Shown here one piece after another: positions 1 through 6,080 of a stretch of 10,670 nucleotides of DNA (position 1 is its first letter; the number at the start of each line of letters is the position of its first letter). Made by a program: the position numbers and the translations under genes. The notes under the pieces were generated by a model, which saw only the letters and a list, made by a program, of their open reading frames with translations, was not told the DNA's origin and searched no databases. This DNA is from CAZFIO01 sp964519585 (GTDB lineage: Bacteria > Bacillota > Clostridia > Tissierellales > Tissierellaceae): assembly GCA_964519585.1 (NCBI GenBank), contig CAZFIO010000069.1:1-10670 (forward strand), read 5' to 3'.

Positions 1-1
1 A

Positions 2-91
2 TGGACTAATACTTCAAAACCTAGGTTAGATGCCATTGCAGCTAACCTTTTTTTGCAGTTATTTTTATTTAAAGCAGAAAGTCGGGATTAA
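2..91 (+). CDS. Possible 3' end of an unidentified upstream ORF (partial)
   Basis: One frame stays open from the window edge for 29 codons and ends at TAA 89-91, one base before the TTG start proposed for the next gene. The residues end in AIAANLFLQLFLFKAESRD, which I do not recognise. The codons (AGG, TTA, GCC, GCA) suit the neighbouring genes, and the tight spacing would fit translational coupling. Against it, a hairpin with a T-run lies inside the same stretch, and 29 open codons can occur by chance. The identity needs the sequence upstream of the window. Confidence 0.3.
   Translation, partial: WTNTSKPRLDAIAANLFLQLFLFKAESRD
23..54 (+). terminator. Hairpin with T-run, possible terminator or attenuator ahead of yqhQ
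   Basis: AGGTTAG (23-29) pairs perfectly with CTAACCT (42-48). Inside it TGC (31-33) can pair with GCA (38-40) across one mismatch. Seven T residues (48-54) follow. This is the form of an intrinsic terminator, and it would make the ATG at 30 an unlikely start. The stretch is also readable as the end of an open frame, so it may instead be coding sequence that happens to fold. Confidence 0.35.
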
Positions 92-92
92 A

Positions 93-1031
93 TTGGAAGA
101 AAAAATAAATCAGAATCAGTTTAAAACAAGCATAGGTGGCCAGGCCCTTATTGAGGGAGTCATGATGAGAGGACCAAAAAAAATAGCCATGGCTGTAAGA
201 AAACCAGACAAGGAAATAGTAGTCAAGGTGGAGGATATAAAAACCTTTGCTAGTAAATATAAGATTTTCAAACTACCCTTTCTTAGGGGAGTAGTGGCCC
301 TAGTGGAAGCCATGATGATAGGTATGAAGGCCTTAATGTTTTCTGCAGAGTTTTTCGAAGAGGAAGAGACAAGCAAGGAAAGCTGGACTCAAAAAATATT
401 TGGAGACAAGGCTGAAGATGTGGAAATGTTCTTTACCATATTGATTTCCATAGGCTTGGCAATAGTCATATTTATGATACTGCCTAGCTTTATTACAAGT
501 GTTTTTAAGAAAAACTTTGAAAATCCTATAGTCTTAAACCTAATAGAAGGTCTTTTTAGGGTTGCTATCTTTTTTATATATGTAATAGGGGTTTCCAAAT
601 TTGAGGATATAAAAAGAGTTTTTGAATACCATGGTGCTGAGCATAAAACCATACATTGCTATGAAAACAATTTAGAACTAAAGGTGGAAAATGTGAAAAA
701 GTTTCCCATACTCCACCCAAGATGCGGAACCAGCTTTCTTTTTATGGTAATGATTATAAGTATATTTGTACTGTCATTCTTTGGTTGGCCAAACCCACTT
801 CAAAGGGTAGTAATAAGGATAGTAATGTTTCCGGTTATAGCAGGTATTTCTTACGAGGTAAATAGGATTATAGGAAAGAGCAGTTCAAAACTTTGCTACA
901 TCCTGTCTTATCCCGGTCTAATGATACAGAAGTTAGCTACAGTAAAGGAGCCTGATGATGAACAAATCCAGGTAGCCATAGAGGCCCTTCTACCTGTAAT
1001 CCCTGAAAATAGGGATGAAGGCCTATGGTAA
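93..1031 (+). CDS. yqhQ: DUF1385 family membrane protein (YqhQ-like)
   Basis: This is a multi-pass membrane protein of the DUF1385 family, whose biochemical role I do not know. The family marks are clear: GGQALIEGVMMRGP at residues 15-28, HGAEHK at 180-185 and HPRCGTSF at 208-215. Hydrophobic stretches lie at about 65-86, 111-132, 145-167, 214-231 and 239-253. I start it at TTG 93, giving 312 residues and placing the conserved motif near the N-terminus as usual. An in-frame ATG at 30 would add 21 unconserved residues and begins inside a hairpin. The ribosome site before TTG 93 is weak, so the start is uncertain. The last 7 bases overlap prmC, which suggests coupled translation. Clostridial genomes often keep this gene beside prmC and prfA. 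Confidence 0.9.
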   Translation: MEEKINQNQFKTSIGGQALIEGVMMRGPKKIAMAVRKPDKEIVVKVEDIKTFASKYKIFKLPFLRGVVALVEAMMIGMKALMFSAEFFEEEETSKESWTQKIFGDKAEDVEMFFTILISIGLAIVIFMILPSFITSVFKKNFENPIVLNLIEGLFRVAIFFIYVIGVSKFEDIKRVFEYHGAEHKTIHCYENNLELKVENVKKFPILHPRCGTSFLFMVMIISIFVLSFFGWPNPLQRVVIRIVMFPVIAGISYEVNRIIGKSSSKLCYILSYPGLMIQKLATVKEPDDEQIQVAIEALLPVIPENRDEGLW

Positions 1032-1879
1032 TAAATGAATTATTGGAGAAGTCCAGGGCTCTAATGAAAGGTATACCTTATGGAAATCCTATTTTAGAGT
1101 CTATATTAATTTTATCAAAACTCCTAGATAAGGATAAGGTTTATATATATACCCATGGTCAGGAGAAAGTTTCCGAAGAATTAGCTAATGAATTTATGGT
1201 TCTTGTGGAAAAAAGGGCTAGAGGATATCCAATGTCCTATTTATTAGGAGAAAAGGAATTTATGGGTTTGGATCTTCATATAGAAGAAGGGGTCCTAATT
1301 CCTAGACCAGATACAGAAATTTTGGTGGAATATATTATAAAAGAGATTAATAAAAACCATAAGGGTAAAAAAATATCCCTTTTGGATATAGGGGTTGGAA
1401 GTGGAGCCATATCCCTAAGCCTTGCAAAAGAATTCCCAAACATTGAAGTCTACGGTATAGACCTATATGAAAAACCTCTTAGCCTTGCCAATAAAAACAA
1501 GGAAAGTTTAGGCTTGGATAATATATATTTTTTCCAAAGCAATTTATTTGAAAAAGTTGATCCTAAGAAAAAGTTTCATATTATAGTGTCTAATCCACCC
1601 TATATAAAAACAAAAGATATAGAAGACTTACAAAAAGATGTAAAGGATTTTGAGCCCTTATCAGCCTTAGATGGTGGAAGTGATGGTTTGGATTTTTATA
1701 GAAAGATTACAAGGGATGCTAAAAACTTCCTATATAAAAACGGACTCTTAGCCTATGAGATTGGCTACAATCAAAGTCAGCAGGTAAGCGAAATAATGCT
1801 TAAGGAAGGGTACTATCATATTGAAAAATTGAAAGATTTTCAAGACTACTATAGGGTTATAGCGGGTAGATGGAAATAG
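1025..1879 (+). CDS. prmC: Peptide chain release factor N5-glutamine methyltransferase PrmC (HemK)
   Basis: PrmC methylates the glutamine of the GGQ motif in release factors RF1 and RF2 using S-adenosylmethionine, which improves peptide release. The 284-residue length is normal. The N-terminal helical release-factor-binding part covers about residues 1-85. IPRPDTE follows at 92-98, the SAM-binding motif DIGVGSGAISLSLA at 121-134 and the catalytic NPPY at 190-193. The family word EPLSALDGG is at 210-218. The ATG overlaps the end of yqhQ by 7 bases in the arrangement ATGGTAA, with GAAGG just upstream. Its main substrate gene, prfA, lies downstream but is separated from it by two transporter genes, whereas in Bacillus prfA and prmC adjoin. 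Confidence 0.97.
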   Translation: MVINELLEKSRALMKGIPYGNPILESILILSKLLDKDKVYIYTHGQEKVSEELANEFMVLVEKRARGYPMSYLLGEKEFMGLDLHIEEGVLIPRPDTEILVEYIIKEINKNHKGKKISLLDIGVGSGAISLSLAKEFPNIEVYGIDLYEKPLSLANKNKESLGLDNIYFFQSNLFEKVDPKKKFHIIVSNPPYIKTKDIEDLQKDVKDFEPLSALDGGSDGLDFYRKITRDAKNFLYKNGLLAYEIGYNQSQQVSEIMLKEGYYHIEKLKDFQDYYRVIAGRWK

Positions 1880-1892
1880 GAAGGAGTAAAAA

Positions 1893-2414
1893 TTGTCTGT
1901 ATTTATACGATTATTTACTACATTTTTCAAAATAGGGGCCTTTAGTTTTGGTGGAGGCTATGCTATGCTTCCACTCTTAGAAGAGGCTGTAATAAAAACA
2001 AACTCTTGGATGACTGCTACAGAATTTGTGGATATATTTGCAATTTCTGAAATGACTCCAGGTCCAATTGCGATCAATGCAGCAACCTTTGTGGGCTATA
2101 GGGTTGCAGGTTTTTTTGGGGCCTTGGTGGCTACCCTAGCTGTTGTTATACCTTCATTTATAGTTATAAGTCTAATATTTTTATCCCTAAACAAATTTAG
2201 GAATTCCCCCTACATAGATTGGGTCTTCCAGGGTATAAGGCCCATGGTCCTAGGACTTATAGGGGCTGCAGGTGTGACAGTAGCTAGGACAAGTCTAGTG
2301 GATATAAAATCCATATTTATAGGTTTAGGATTATTTTACCTTGTTACATTTAAGAAACTAAATCCTATATATGGGATTATCATTGCAGGATTACTAGGGA
2401 TAATACTTTACTAG
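1893..2414 (+). CDS. chrA: Chromate transporter, short single-domain ChrA (first of a pair)
   Basis: A 173-residue integral membrane protein with one CHR domain. The family motifs are FSFGGGYAM at residues 17-25, SEMTPGPIAINAATFVGY at 52-69 and VVIPSF at 84-89, with hydrophobic segments continuing to the C-terminus. Two-domain ChrA proteins are about twice as long, so this is the short (SCHR) form, which in Bacillus works as a pair. The start is TTG at 1893, supported by AAGGAG at 1881-1886 with a 6-base gap; no in-frame ATG precedes the conserved region. It lies 13 bases after prmC and 10 before its partner. Chromate export is the named family activity. The natural substrate here is unproven and another oxyanion is possible. 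Confidence 0.92.
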   Translation: MSVFIRLFTTFFKIGAFSFGGGYAMLPLLEEAVIKTNSWMTATEFVDIFAISEMTPGPIAINAATFVGYRVAGFFGALVATLAVVIPSFIVISLIFLSLNKFRNSPYIDWVFQGIRPMVLGLIGAAGVTVARTSLVDIKSIFIGLGLFYLVTFKKLNPIYGIIIAGLLGIILY

Positions 2415-2424
2415 GAGGGATAGG

Positions 2425-2961
2425 ATGCTATTAAAAATGTTTTTAACTTTTTTAAAAATTGGCGCCTTTACCTTTGGTGGAGGTTTTGCCATGATTCCAA
2501 TAATACAGGAAGAAGTAGTAAATAAAAACAAATGGATCAAGGACGAGGAATTTGTAGATACAATATCTGTAGCTCAATCTTCTCCTGGGCCTATAGCTGT
2601 AAATGCCAGTATATTTGTGGGCTACAAGATTAAGGGGTTTTTAGGTGCCCTGGTTTCAACCATAGGTACAGTCCTGCCATCCTTTATCACCATATTAATT
2701 ATAGCTAGGTTTTTTTCATACTTTAGGGACAATATCATATTTGAAAAAGTCTTTATGGGTATAAGACCTGCAGTGGTTGCCCTAATATTTTCAGCCCTAT
2801 ATAGGCTGGTATATAAATCATACCTAGGCTACATAGCTTTAGGATTTGCATTTTTGGCAACCCTAATACTAATCTTTTTCAAAATAAGCCCCATATACAT
2901 GGTATTATTGGGTATAATAGTTTCAGTAATTTATAATAAAAACCTTAAGTCAAAGACTTAA
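2425..2961 (+). CDS. chrA: Chromate transporter, short single-domain ChrA (second of a pair)
   Basis: A 178-residue CHR-domain membrane protein similar to the preceding one. Matching motifs are FTFGGGFAM at 15-23, QSSPGPIAVNASIFVGY at 51-67 and VLPSF at 83-87. The start is ATG with AGGAGG at 2413-2418, which overlaps the TAG stop of the first gene, so the two are surely cotranslated. Short ChrA proteins are known to act as complementary pairs inserted in opposite orientation; I infer that for these two. The C-terminus is basic (NKNLKSK). The pair separates prmC from prfA, an arrangement unlike Bacillus, and suggests a later insertion. A 175-base repeat-bearing spacer follows. Confidence 0.92.
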   Translation: MLLKMFLTFLKIGAFTFGGGFAMIPIIQEEVVNKNKWIKDEEFVDTISVAQSSPGPIAVNASIFVGYKIKGFLGALVSTIGTVLPSFITILIIARFFSYFRDNIIFEKVFMGIRPAVVALIFSALYRLVYKSYLGYIALGFAFLATLILIFFKISPIYMVLLGIIVSVIYNKNLKSKT

Positions 2962-2966
2962 AGTTT

Positions 2967-3121
2967 CAGTTAGACAGTTAGAAAGTTAGTCAGGGGACAG
3001 GATTAGGGTCATAGCTTTGGGGAAGTTTATAGGCAAAAAGCAGGGGTCCTAAAAGAAGCCCCCTAGAGATAAAGGGTTTTTCCTGACCAACTGACATCTG
3101 ACCAACTGACCAACTGATTAA
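2967..3121. repeat. Intergenic element with inverted 8-bp tandem arrays ahead of prfA
   Basis: The left arm has three 8-bp units, CAGTTAGA (2967), CAGTTAGA (2975) and AAGTTAGT (2983), followed by CAGG. The right arm, in opposite sense, has CTGACCAA at 3083, 3098 and 3106, a 7-base variant CTGACAT at 3091 and CTGATTAA at 3114. The innermost parts, AGTTAGTCAGG (2984-2994) and CCTGACCAACT (3082-3092), pair at 10 of 11 positions, so the spacer can fold into one long imperfect stem. The core contains a smaller hairpin, AGGGG (3042-3046) with CCCCT (3060-3064). The array ends 3 bases before the prfA ribosome site at 3125. No promoter or known riboswitch fold is evident. It could be a miniature element, an mRNA processing site or a slippage-grown repeat. 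Confidence 0.75.
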
Positions 3122-3136
3122 ACCGGAGGTAATTAT

Positions 3137-4204
3137 ATGTTAGATAAATTGGATTTTATTGAAAAGAAATATAAAGAATTAACTGATAGGATGATGGATC
3201 CTGACCTAATCAATGACCTTCAAGAATGGCAAAAAGTTATGAAAGAGCATGCAGATATTGAACCTATAGTCAATAAATATAGGGAATATACCACTATCAA
3301 TGAAGAACTTGAGGGTGCAAAAGAGTTGCTTTATGAAAAACTTGATGATGATATGAGGGAAATGGTTAAGGATGAAGTTAAAGAATTGGAAGATGCCATG
3401 GCCAATGTAGAGGAGGAACTAAGGGTCCTCTTGATTCCCAAGGACCCCAACGACCATAAAAATGTTATTGTGGAAATCAGGGGTGGAGCAGGTGGAGATG
3501 AAGCGGCCCTCTTTGCAGGTGTGCTTTTCAGGATGTACTCCAGATATGCAGAAAGAAACAATTGGAAGATTGAGCTAATGAGTACCAATGAAATTGGTAT
3601 AGGTGGTTTTAAAGAAGTAATATTTATGATTAAGGGTAAGGGTGCCTATAGTAGGTTAAAATTTGAATCTGGTGTTCATAGGGTGCAAAGGGTGCCAGAA
3701 ACGGAATCTAGCGGTAGGATTCATACATCTACTTCCACAGTGGCAGTTTTACCAGAAGCAGAAGATGTAGATATTGACATACTAGAAAAGGATTTAAAGA
3801 TAGATATCTATCGGTCATCAGGTGCAGGAGGCCAGCATGTAAACACCACAGACTCAGCAGTAAGAATTACCCACTTACCTACAGGAATTGTTGTGGCCTG
3901 TCAGGATGAAAGAAGCCAGATAAAAAATAGGGAAAAGGCAATGAAAATCCTAAAAACTAGGATATACGACAAGATGATTACTGACCAGGCCAATGAAATA
4001 GCAGCAGATAGGAAGGGACAGGTTGGAACAGGAGACAGGTCAGAAAGAATAAGAACCTATAACTTCCCCCAGGGCAGGGTAACTGACCATAGGATTAACC
4101 TCACCCTGCATAAGCTAGATGCAGTGGTAGACGGAGACCTAGATGAAATTATAGAAAGCCTAATCACCACCGACCAGGCAGAAAAACTAAAACAAAATGA
4201 TTAA
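3137..4204 (+). CDS. prfA: Peptide chain release factor 1
   Basis: RF1 recognises UAA and UAG in the ribosomal A site and triggers hydrolysis of peptidyl-tRNA. The 355-residue length is normal. The codon-recognition tripeptide of RF1 type, PxT, appears as P187-E188-T189 within RVPETESSGRIHTST, which separates it from RF2 with its SPF. The catalytic SSGAGGQHVNTTDSAVR is at 227-243, with the methylated glutamine at 233. The N-terminal coiled part covers about 1-100. The ATG has GGAGGT at 3125-3130 with a 6-base gap. A repeat-bearing spacer precedes it and a probable terminator follows, so it may form its own transcript or end the yqhQ-prmC-chrA one. PrmC encoded upstream is the enzyme that modifies it. 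Confidence 0.98.
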   Translation: MLDKLDFIEKKYKELTDRMMDPDLINDLQEWQKVMKEHADIEPIVNKYREYTTINEELEGAKELLYEKLDDDMREMVKDEVKELEDAMANVEEELRVLLIPKDPNDHKNVIVEIRGGAGGDEAALFAGVLFRMYSRYAERNNWKIELMSTNEIGIGGFKEVIFMIKGKGAYSRLKFESGVHRVQRVPETESSGRIHTSTSTVAVLPEAEDVDIDILEKDLKIDIYRSSGAGGQHVNTTDSAVRITHLPTGIVVACQDERSQIKNREKAMKILKTRIYDKMITDQANEIAADRKGQVGTGDRSERIRTYNFPQGRVTDHRINLTLHKLDAVVDGDLDEIIESLITTDQAEKLKQND

Positions 4205-4205
4205 G

Positions 4206-4236
4206 AAATGGGGAGGGATATATCCTCTTCATTTTT
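4206..4236 (+). terminator. Probable intrinsic terminator after prfA
   Basis: AAATGGGGAGG (4206-4216) pairs with CCTCTTCATTT (4224-4234) through 11 base pairs including two G-U pairs, closing a 7-base loop. Five T residues end at 4236. It begins one base after the prfA stop. The A-rich left and T-rich right flanks are typical of intrinsic terminators. The T-run is short, so read-through is possible. Confidence 0.7.
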
Positions 4237-4265
4237 ATATAATTGGGCAGGAGCCAAGCAAGACC

Positions 4266-4294
4266 CTGACCTTCCTAACTAGATGGATTATACT
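4266..4294 (+). promoter_or_regulatory. Candidate sigma-A promoter for sua5
   Basis: CTGACC (4266-4271, four of six matches to TTGACA) is followed after exactly 17 bases by TATACT (4289-4294, five of six matches to TATAAT). It lies just after the prfA terminator and about 90 bases before the sua5 start, where a new promoter would be expected. Transcription would begin near 4301 and the leader would carry the 11-bp repeat array and its palindrome. Confidence 0.45.
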
Positions 4295-4320
4295 CAGAAG
4301 CTCGACCTAAGTTACTATTG

Positions 4321-4365
4321 TTGAACGATAGTTAAACTATCGTTCAACCATTGTTTAACTATCGT
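4321..4365. repeat. 11-bp repeat array with perfect palindrome ahead of sua5
   Basis: Four 11-bp units run without gaps: TGAACGATAGT (4322), TAAACTATCGT (4333), TCAACCATTGT (4344) and TTAACTATCGT (4355). The first is in inverted sense, which makes a perfect palindrome: TTGAACGATAGTT (4321-4333), a single central A, then its exact complement (4335-4347). As RNA it gives an 11-bp stem with a 5-base loop. No T-run follows, so it is not a terminator. It sits 20-65 bases downstream of the inferred transcription start and just before the sua5 ribosome site, a position suited to an operator or a leader hairpin. The unit resembles that of the array before rpiB. Confidence 0.85.
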
Positions 4366-4384
4366 TTAAAAGAGGGAGTAAATT

Positions 4385-5428
4385 ATGAGAACTAAAATTA
4401 TTACAATAAATGAAGAAAATATAGATATAAATTTAATAAAGGAAGCAGGAAAGATTATAAGAGATGGAGAGCTTGTTGCTTTTCCTACTGAAACTGTCTA
4501 TGGTCTTGGAGCTGATGGTCTAAATCAGGAGGCTGTAAAAAAGATATACAAGGCCAAGGGAAGGCCTAGTGATAATCCCTTAATACTACATATCTCCTCC
4601 TTGGAGGAATTATATCCTTTAGTAATGGAGATTCCAGAAGAAGCCCACAAGCTAATGGAAGAATTTTGGCCTGGCCCACTTACCCTTGTATTTAAAAAAA
4701 ATTCTATTGTTCCAGATATAATCACGGCTGGTTTAGATAGTGTAGCTATAAGAATGCCAAAAAATCAAATTGCCCTGGCCCTAATAAGGATGGCAAAAAC
4801 TCCAATAGCTGCACCATCTGCAAACCTATCGGGAAGACCCAGCCCTACTAGGGCAAGCCATGTGATTGATGATATGTCAGGTAAAATTCAAATGATTATA
4901 GATGGAGGAAGAACAGGAGTAGGATTAGAATCTACAGTCTTAGACCTTTCTAGCAACTATCCTACTATACTTAGGCCAGGGGGAGTAACCTTTGAAGACT
5001 TAAAAAATATAATTCCAAGTGTAAAACAAGACAAGTCTATAATAAACCAAGAAGAAACACCTAAGTCTCCAGGACAAAAATATAGACATTATGCACCGAA
5101 ATCAGAAATGCTACTTTTTACTGGCCAGATGGATAGTATTGTAGGAGAAATAAAAAGACAAGTGGAGAATCTTGTTGAAAGAAAGATGAAAGTGGGTATT
5201 ATGGCTACAAGGGAGACTGCAGGTGATTATAAAAAGGGACTAGTCAAGGTGATGGGTTCTAGGGAGGAACAGGAAACCATAGCAGAAAACTTATTTGATA
5301 TTATTAGGGAATTTGATAATGAGGATATTGATATAATTTTGGCCGAAGGAATAGATCTGGATAATATTGGTACAGCTATAATGAATAGACTTATCAAGGC
5401 TTCTGGTGGAAAGATTATAGAAACATAG
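4385..5428 (+). CDS. sua5: L-threonylcarbamoyladenylate synthase (Sua5/YwlC, two-domain form)
   Basis: The enzyme makes threonylcarbamoyl-AMP from threonine, bicarbonate and ATP, the first step of the t6A modification at position 37 of ANN-decoding tRNAs. Later steps need TsaB, TsaD and TsaE, which are not in this window. The YrdC domain fills about residues 10-210, with VAFPTETVYGLGADG at 31-45, KAKGRPSDNPL at 56-66, SANLSG at 145-150 and LRPGG at 196-200. The linker word SPGQKYRHYAPKS at 228-240 leads into the C-terminal Sua5 domain at about 241-347. The length of 347 matches long-form bacterial Sua5 (about 346 in Bacillus YwlC). The ATG follows an AGAGGGAG site. ywlE starts 10 bases after the stop, as in a shared transcript. 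Confidence 0.96.
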   Translation: MRTKIITINEENIDINLIKEAGKIIRDGELVAFPTETVYGLGADGLNQEAVKKIYKAKGRPSDNPLILHISSLEELYPLVMEIPEEAHKLMEEFWPGPLTLVFKKNSIVPDIITAGLDSVAIRMPKNQIALALIRMAKTPIAAPSANLSGRPSPTRASHVIDDMSGKIQMIIDGGRTGVGLESTVLDLSSNYPTILRPGGVTFEDLKNIIPSVKQDKSIINQEETPKSPGQKYRHYAPKSEMLLFTGQMDSIVGEIKRQVENLVERKMKVGIMATRETAGDYKKGLVKVMGSREEQETIAENLFDIIREFDNEDIDIILAEGIDLDNIGTAIMNRLIKASGGKIIET

Positions 5429-5438
5429 GGGTGGTTAA

Positions 5439-5897
5439 ATGAAGATTTTATTTGTATGTACTGGCAATACCTGCAGAAGTCCCATGGCAGAGGGTATCCT
5501 AAATGAATTGGGAAAGAAAAAAAACTTGGACTTTGTGGCATTATCTGCTGGTATTTTTGCTATGGATGGGTCAGGCCCAGCTAAAAATGCCATAGATGCA
5601 ATGAAGGATATAGATATAGATATTTCTAATCATATTTCCAGCTCCCTTGACAGGGACTTAATTGAGGAAGTTGATTTAATTCTAACCATGTCCAAAGGAC
5701 ACAGGGATAGTCTTATTTCATTTTATCCCCATATTAAAAACAAGGTATTTATTTTAAATGATTACGCCCATGGGATAAGAAAAGATATAGAAGACCCCTA
5801 TGGTATGGATATAGATGATTATATCAAGGCCAGGGATGAGATATATAGGGCAGTGGAGAGGATAATTAACGATAGTCAAGCAATTGACAAGCGGTAG
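5439..5897 (+). CDS. ywlE: Low-molecular-weight phosphatase, likely protein-arginine phosphatase YwlE
   Basis: A 152-residue cytoplasmic phosphatase of the LMW-PTP fold. The P-loop is CTGNTCRS at residues 7-14 (nucleophile Cys7, Arg13), and the general-acid loop is DPYG with Asp119. The residue at position 11 is threonine. In Bacillus YwlE this threonine gives specificity for phosphoarginine, where tyrosine phosphatases carry isoleucine or another bulky residue. I therefore favour an arginine phosphatase that reverses McsB-type phosphorylation; the kinase is not in view. The start is ATG with an AGGGGTGG-like site. The gene follows sua5 by 10 bases. Its last eight sense codons (residues NDSQAIDKR less the first) and stop are built from units of the 11-bp repeat array. 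Confidence 0.93.
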   Translation: MKILFVCTGNTCRSPMAEGILNELGKKKNLDFVALSAGIFAMDGSGPAKNAIDAMKDIDIDISNHISSSLDRDLIEEVDLILTMSKGHRDSLISFYPHIKNKVFILNDYAHGIRKDIEDPYGMDIDDYIKARDEIYRAVERIINDSQAIDKR

Positions 5898-6058
5898 TCA
5901 AGCGATAGTCAAACTATAGTCAAACTATAGCAAAAGCAATGACCATAAGATTACTAGCCTGTAAAGAGATTGAAGTTTTAAGCTGGGAGTTAGGTGATAA
6001 AAGTTTTTACAATCGCTAGGCAATTGCTTGCCCATTGCTAGACCATTGCTTGTCTATT
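5871..6058. repeat. Element with inverted 11-bp tandem arrays between ywlE and rpiB
   Basis: The left array has six contiguous 11-bp units from 5871: GATAGTCAAGC, AATTGACAAGC, GGTAGTCAAGC, GATAGTCAAAC, TATAGTCAAAC and TATAGCAAAAG. The right array has four units in inverted sense from 6015: GCTAGGCAATT, GCTTGCCCATT, GCTAGACCATT and GCTTGTCTATT. CAAGCAATTG (5877-5886) matches CAATTGCTTG (6021-6030) perfectly, so the arms can pair around a core of about 78 bases. The left array overlaps the last codons and stop of ywlE. The right array ends 5 bases before the AAGAAAGGA site of rpiB. Gapless units without unique spacers rule out a CRISPR. The function is unknown. Confidence 0.85.
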
Positions 6059-6080
6059 GTTCAAAGAAAGGATGGTATAT

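Noticed and set aside
30..92. ATG 30 as start of yqhQ
   Set aside because: It adds 21 unconserved residues, begins inside the hairpin stem-loop and has no ribosome site.
116..652. Antisense open frames over yqhQ
   Set aside because: They lie opposite a well-conserved family gene, have no ribosome sites and no recognisable motifs.
2991..3081. Riboswitch or T-box leader ahead of prfA
   Set aside because: A local GC hairpin exists, but I see no T-box sequence, no known aptamer consensus and no terminator T-run before the gene.
5937..6008. Degenerate 5S rRNA in the rpiB spacer core
   Set aside because: Words such as CCTGT, GAAGTT, AAGC and TGGGAG with TAGGT resemble 5S rRNA in order, but the stretch is too short and lacks the complementary ends and arms of 5S. 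Chance similarity is more likely.
5871..6058. CRISPR array
   Set aside because: The 11-bp units are contiguous, degenerate and inverted between arms, with no unique spacers and no cas genes nearby.
6057..6080. TTG 6057 or ATG 6072 as start of rpiB
   Set aside because: TTG 6057 lies within the repeat unit, and ATG 6072 abuts the ribosome site. ATG 6081 gives proper spacing and the usual MKIGIGSDHGG start.
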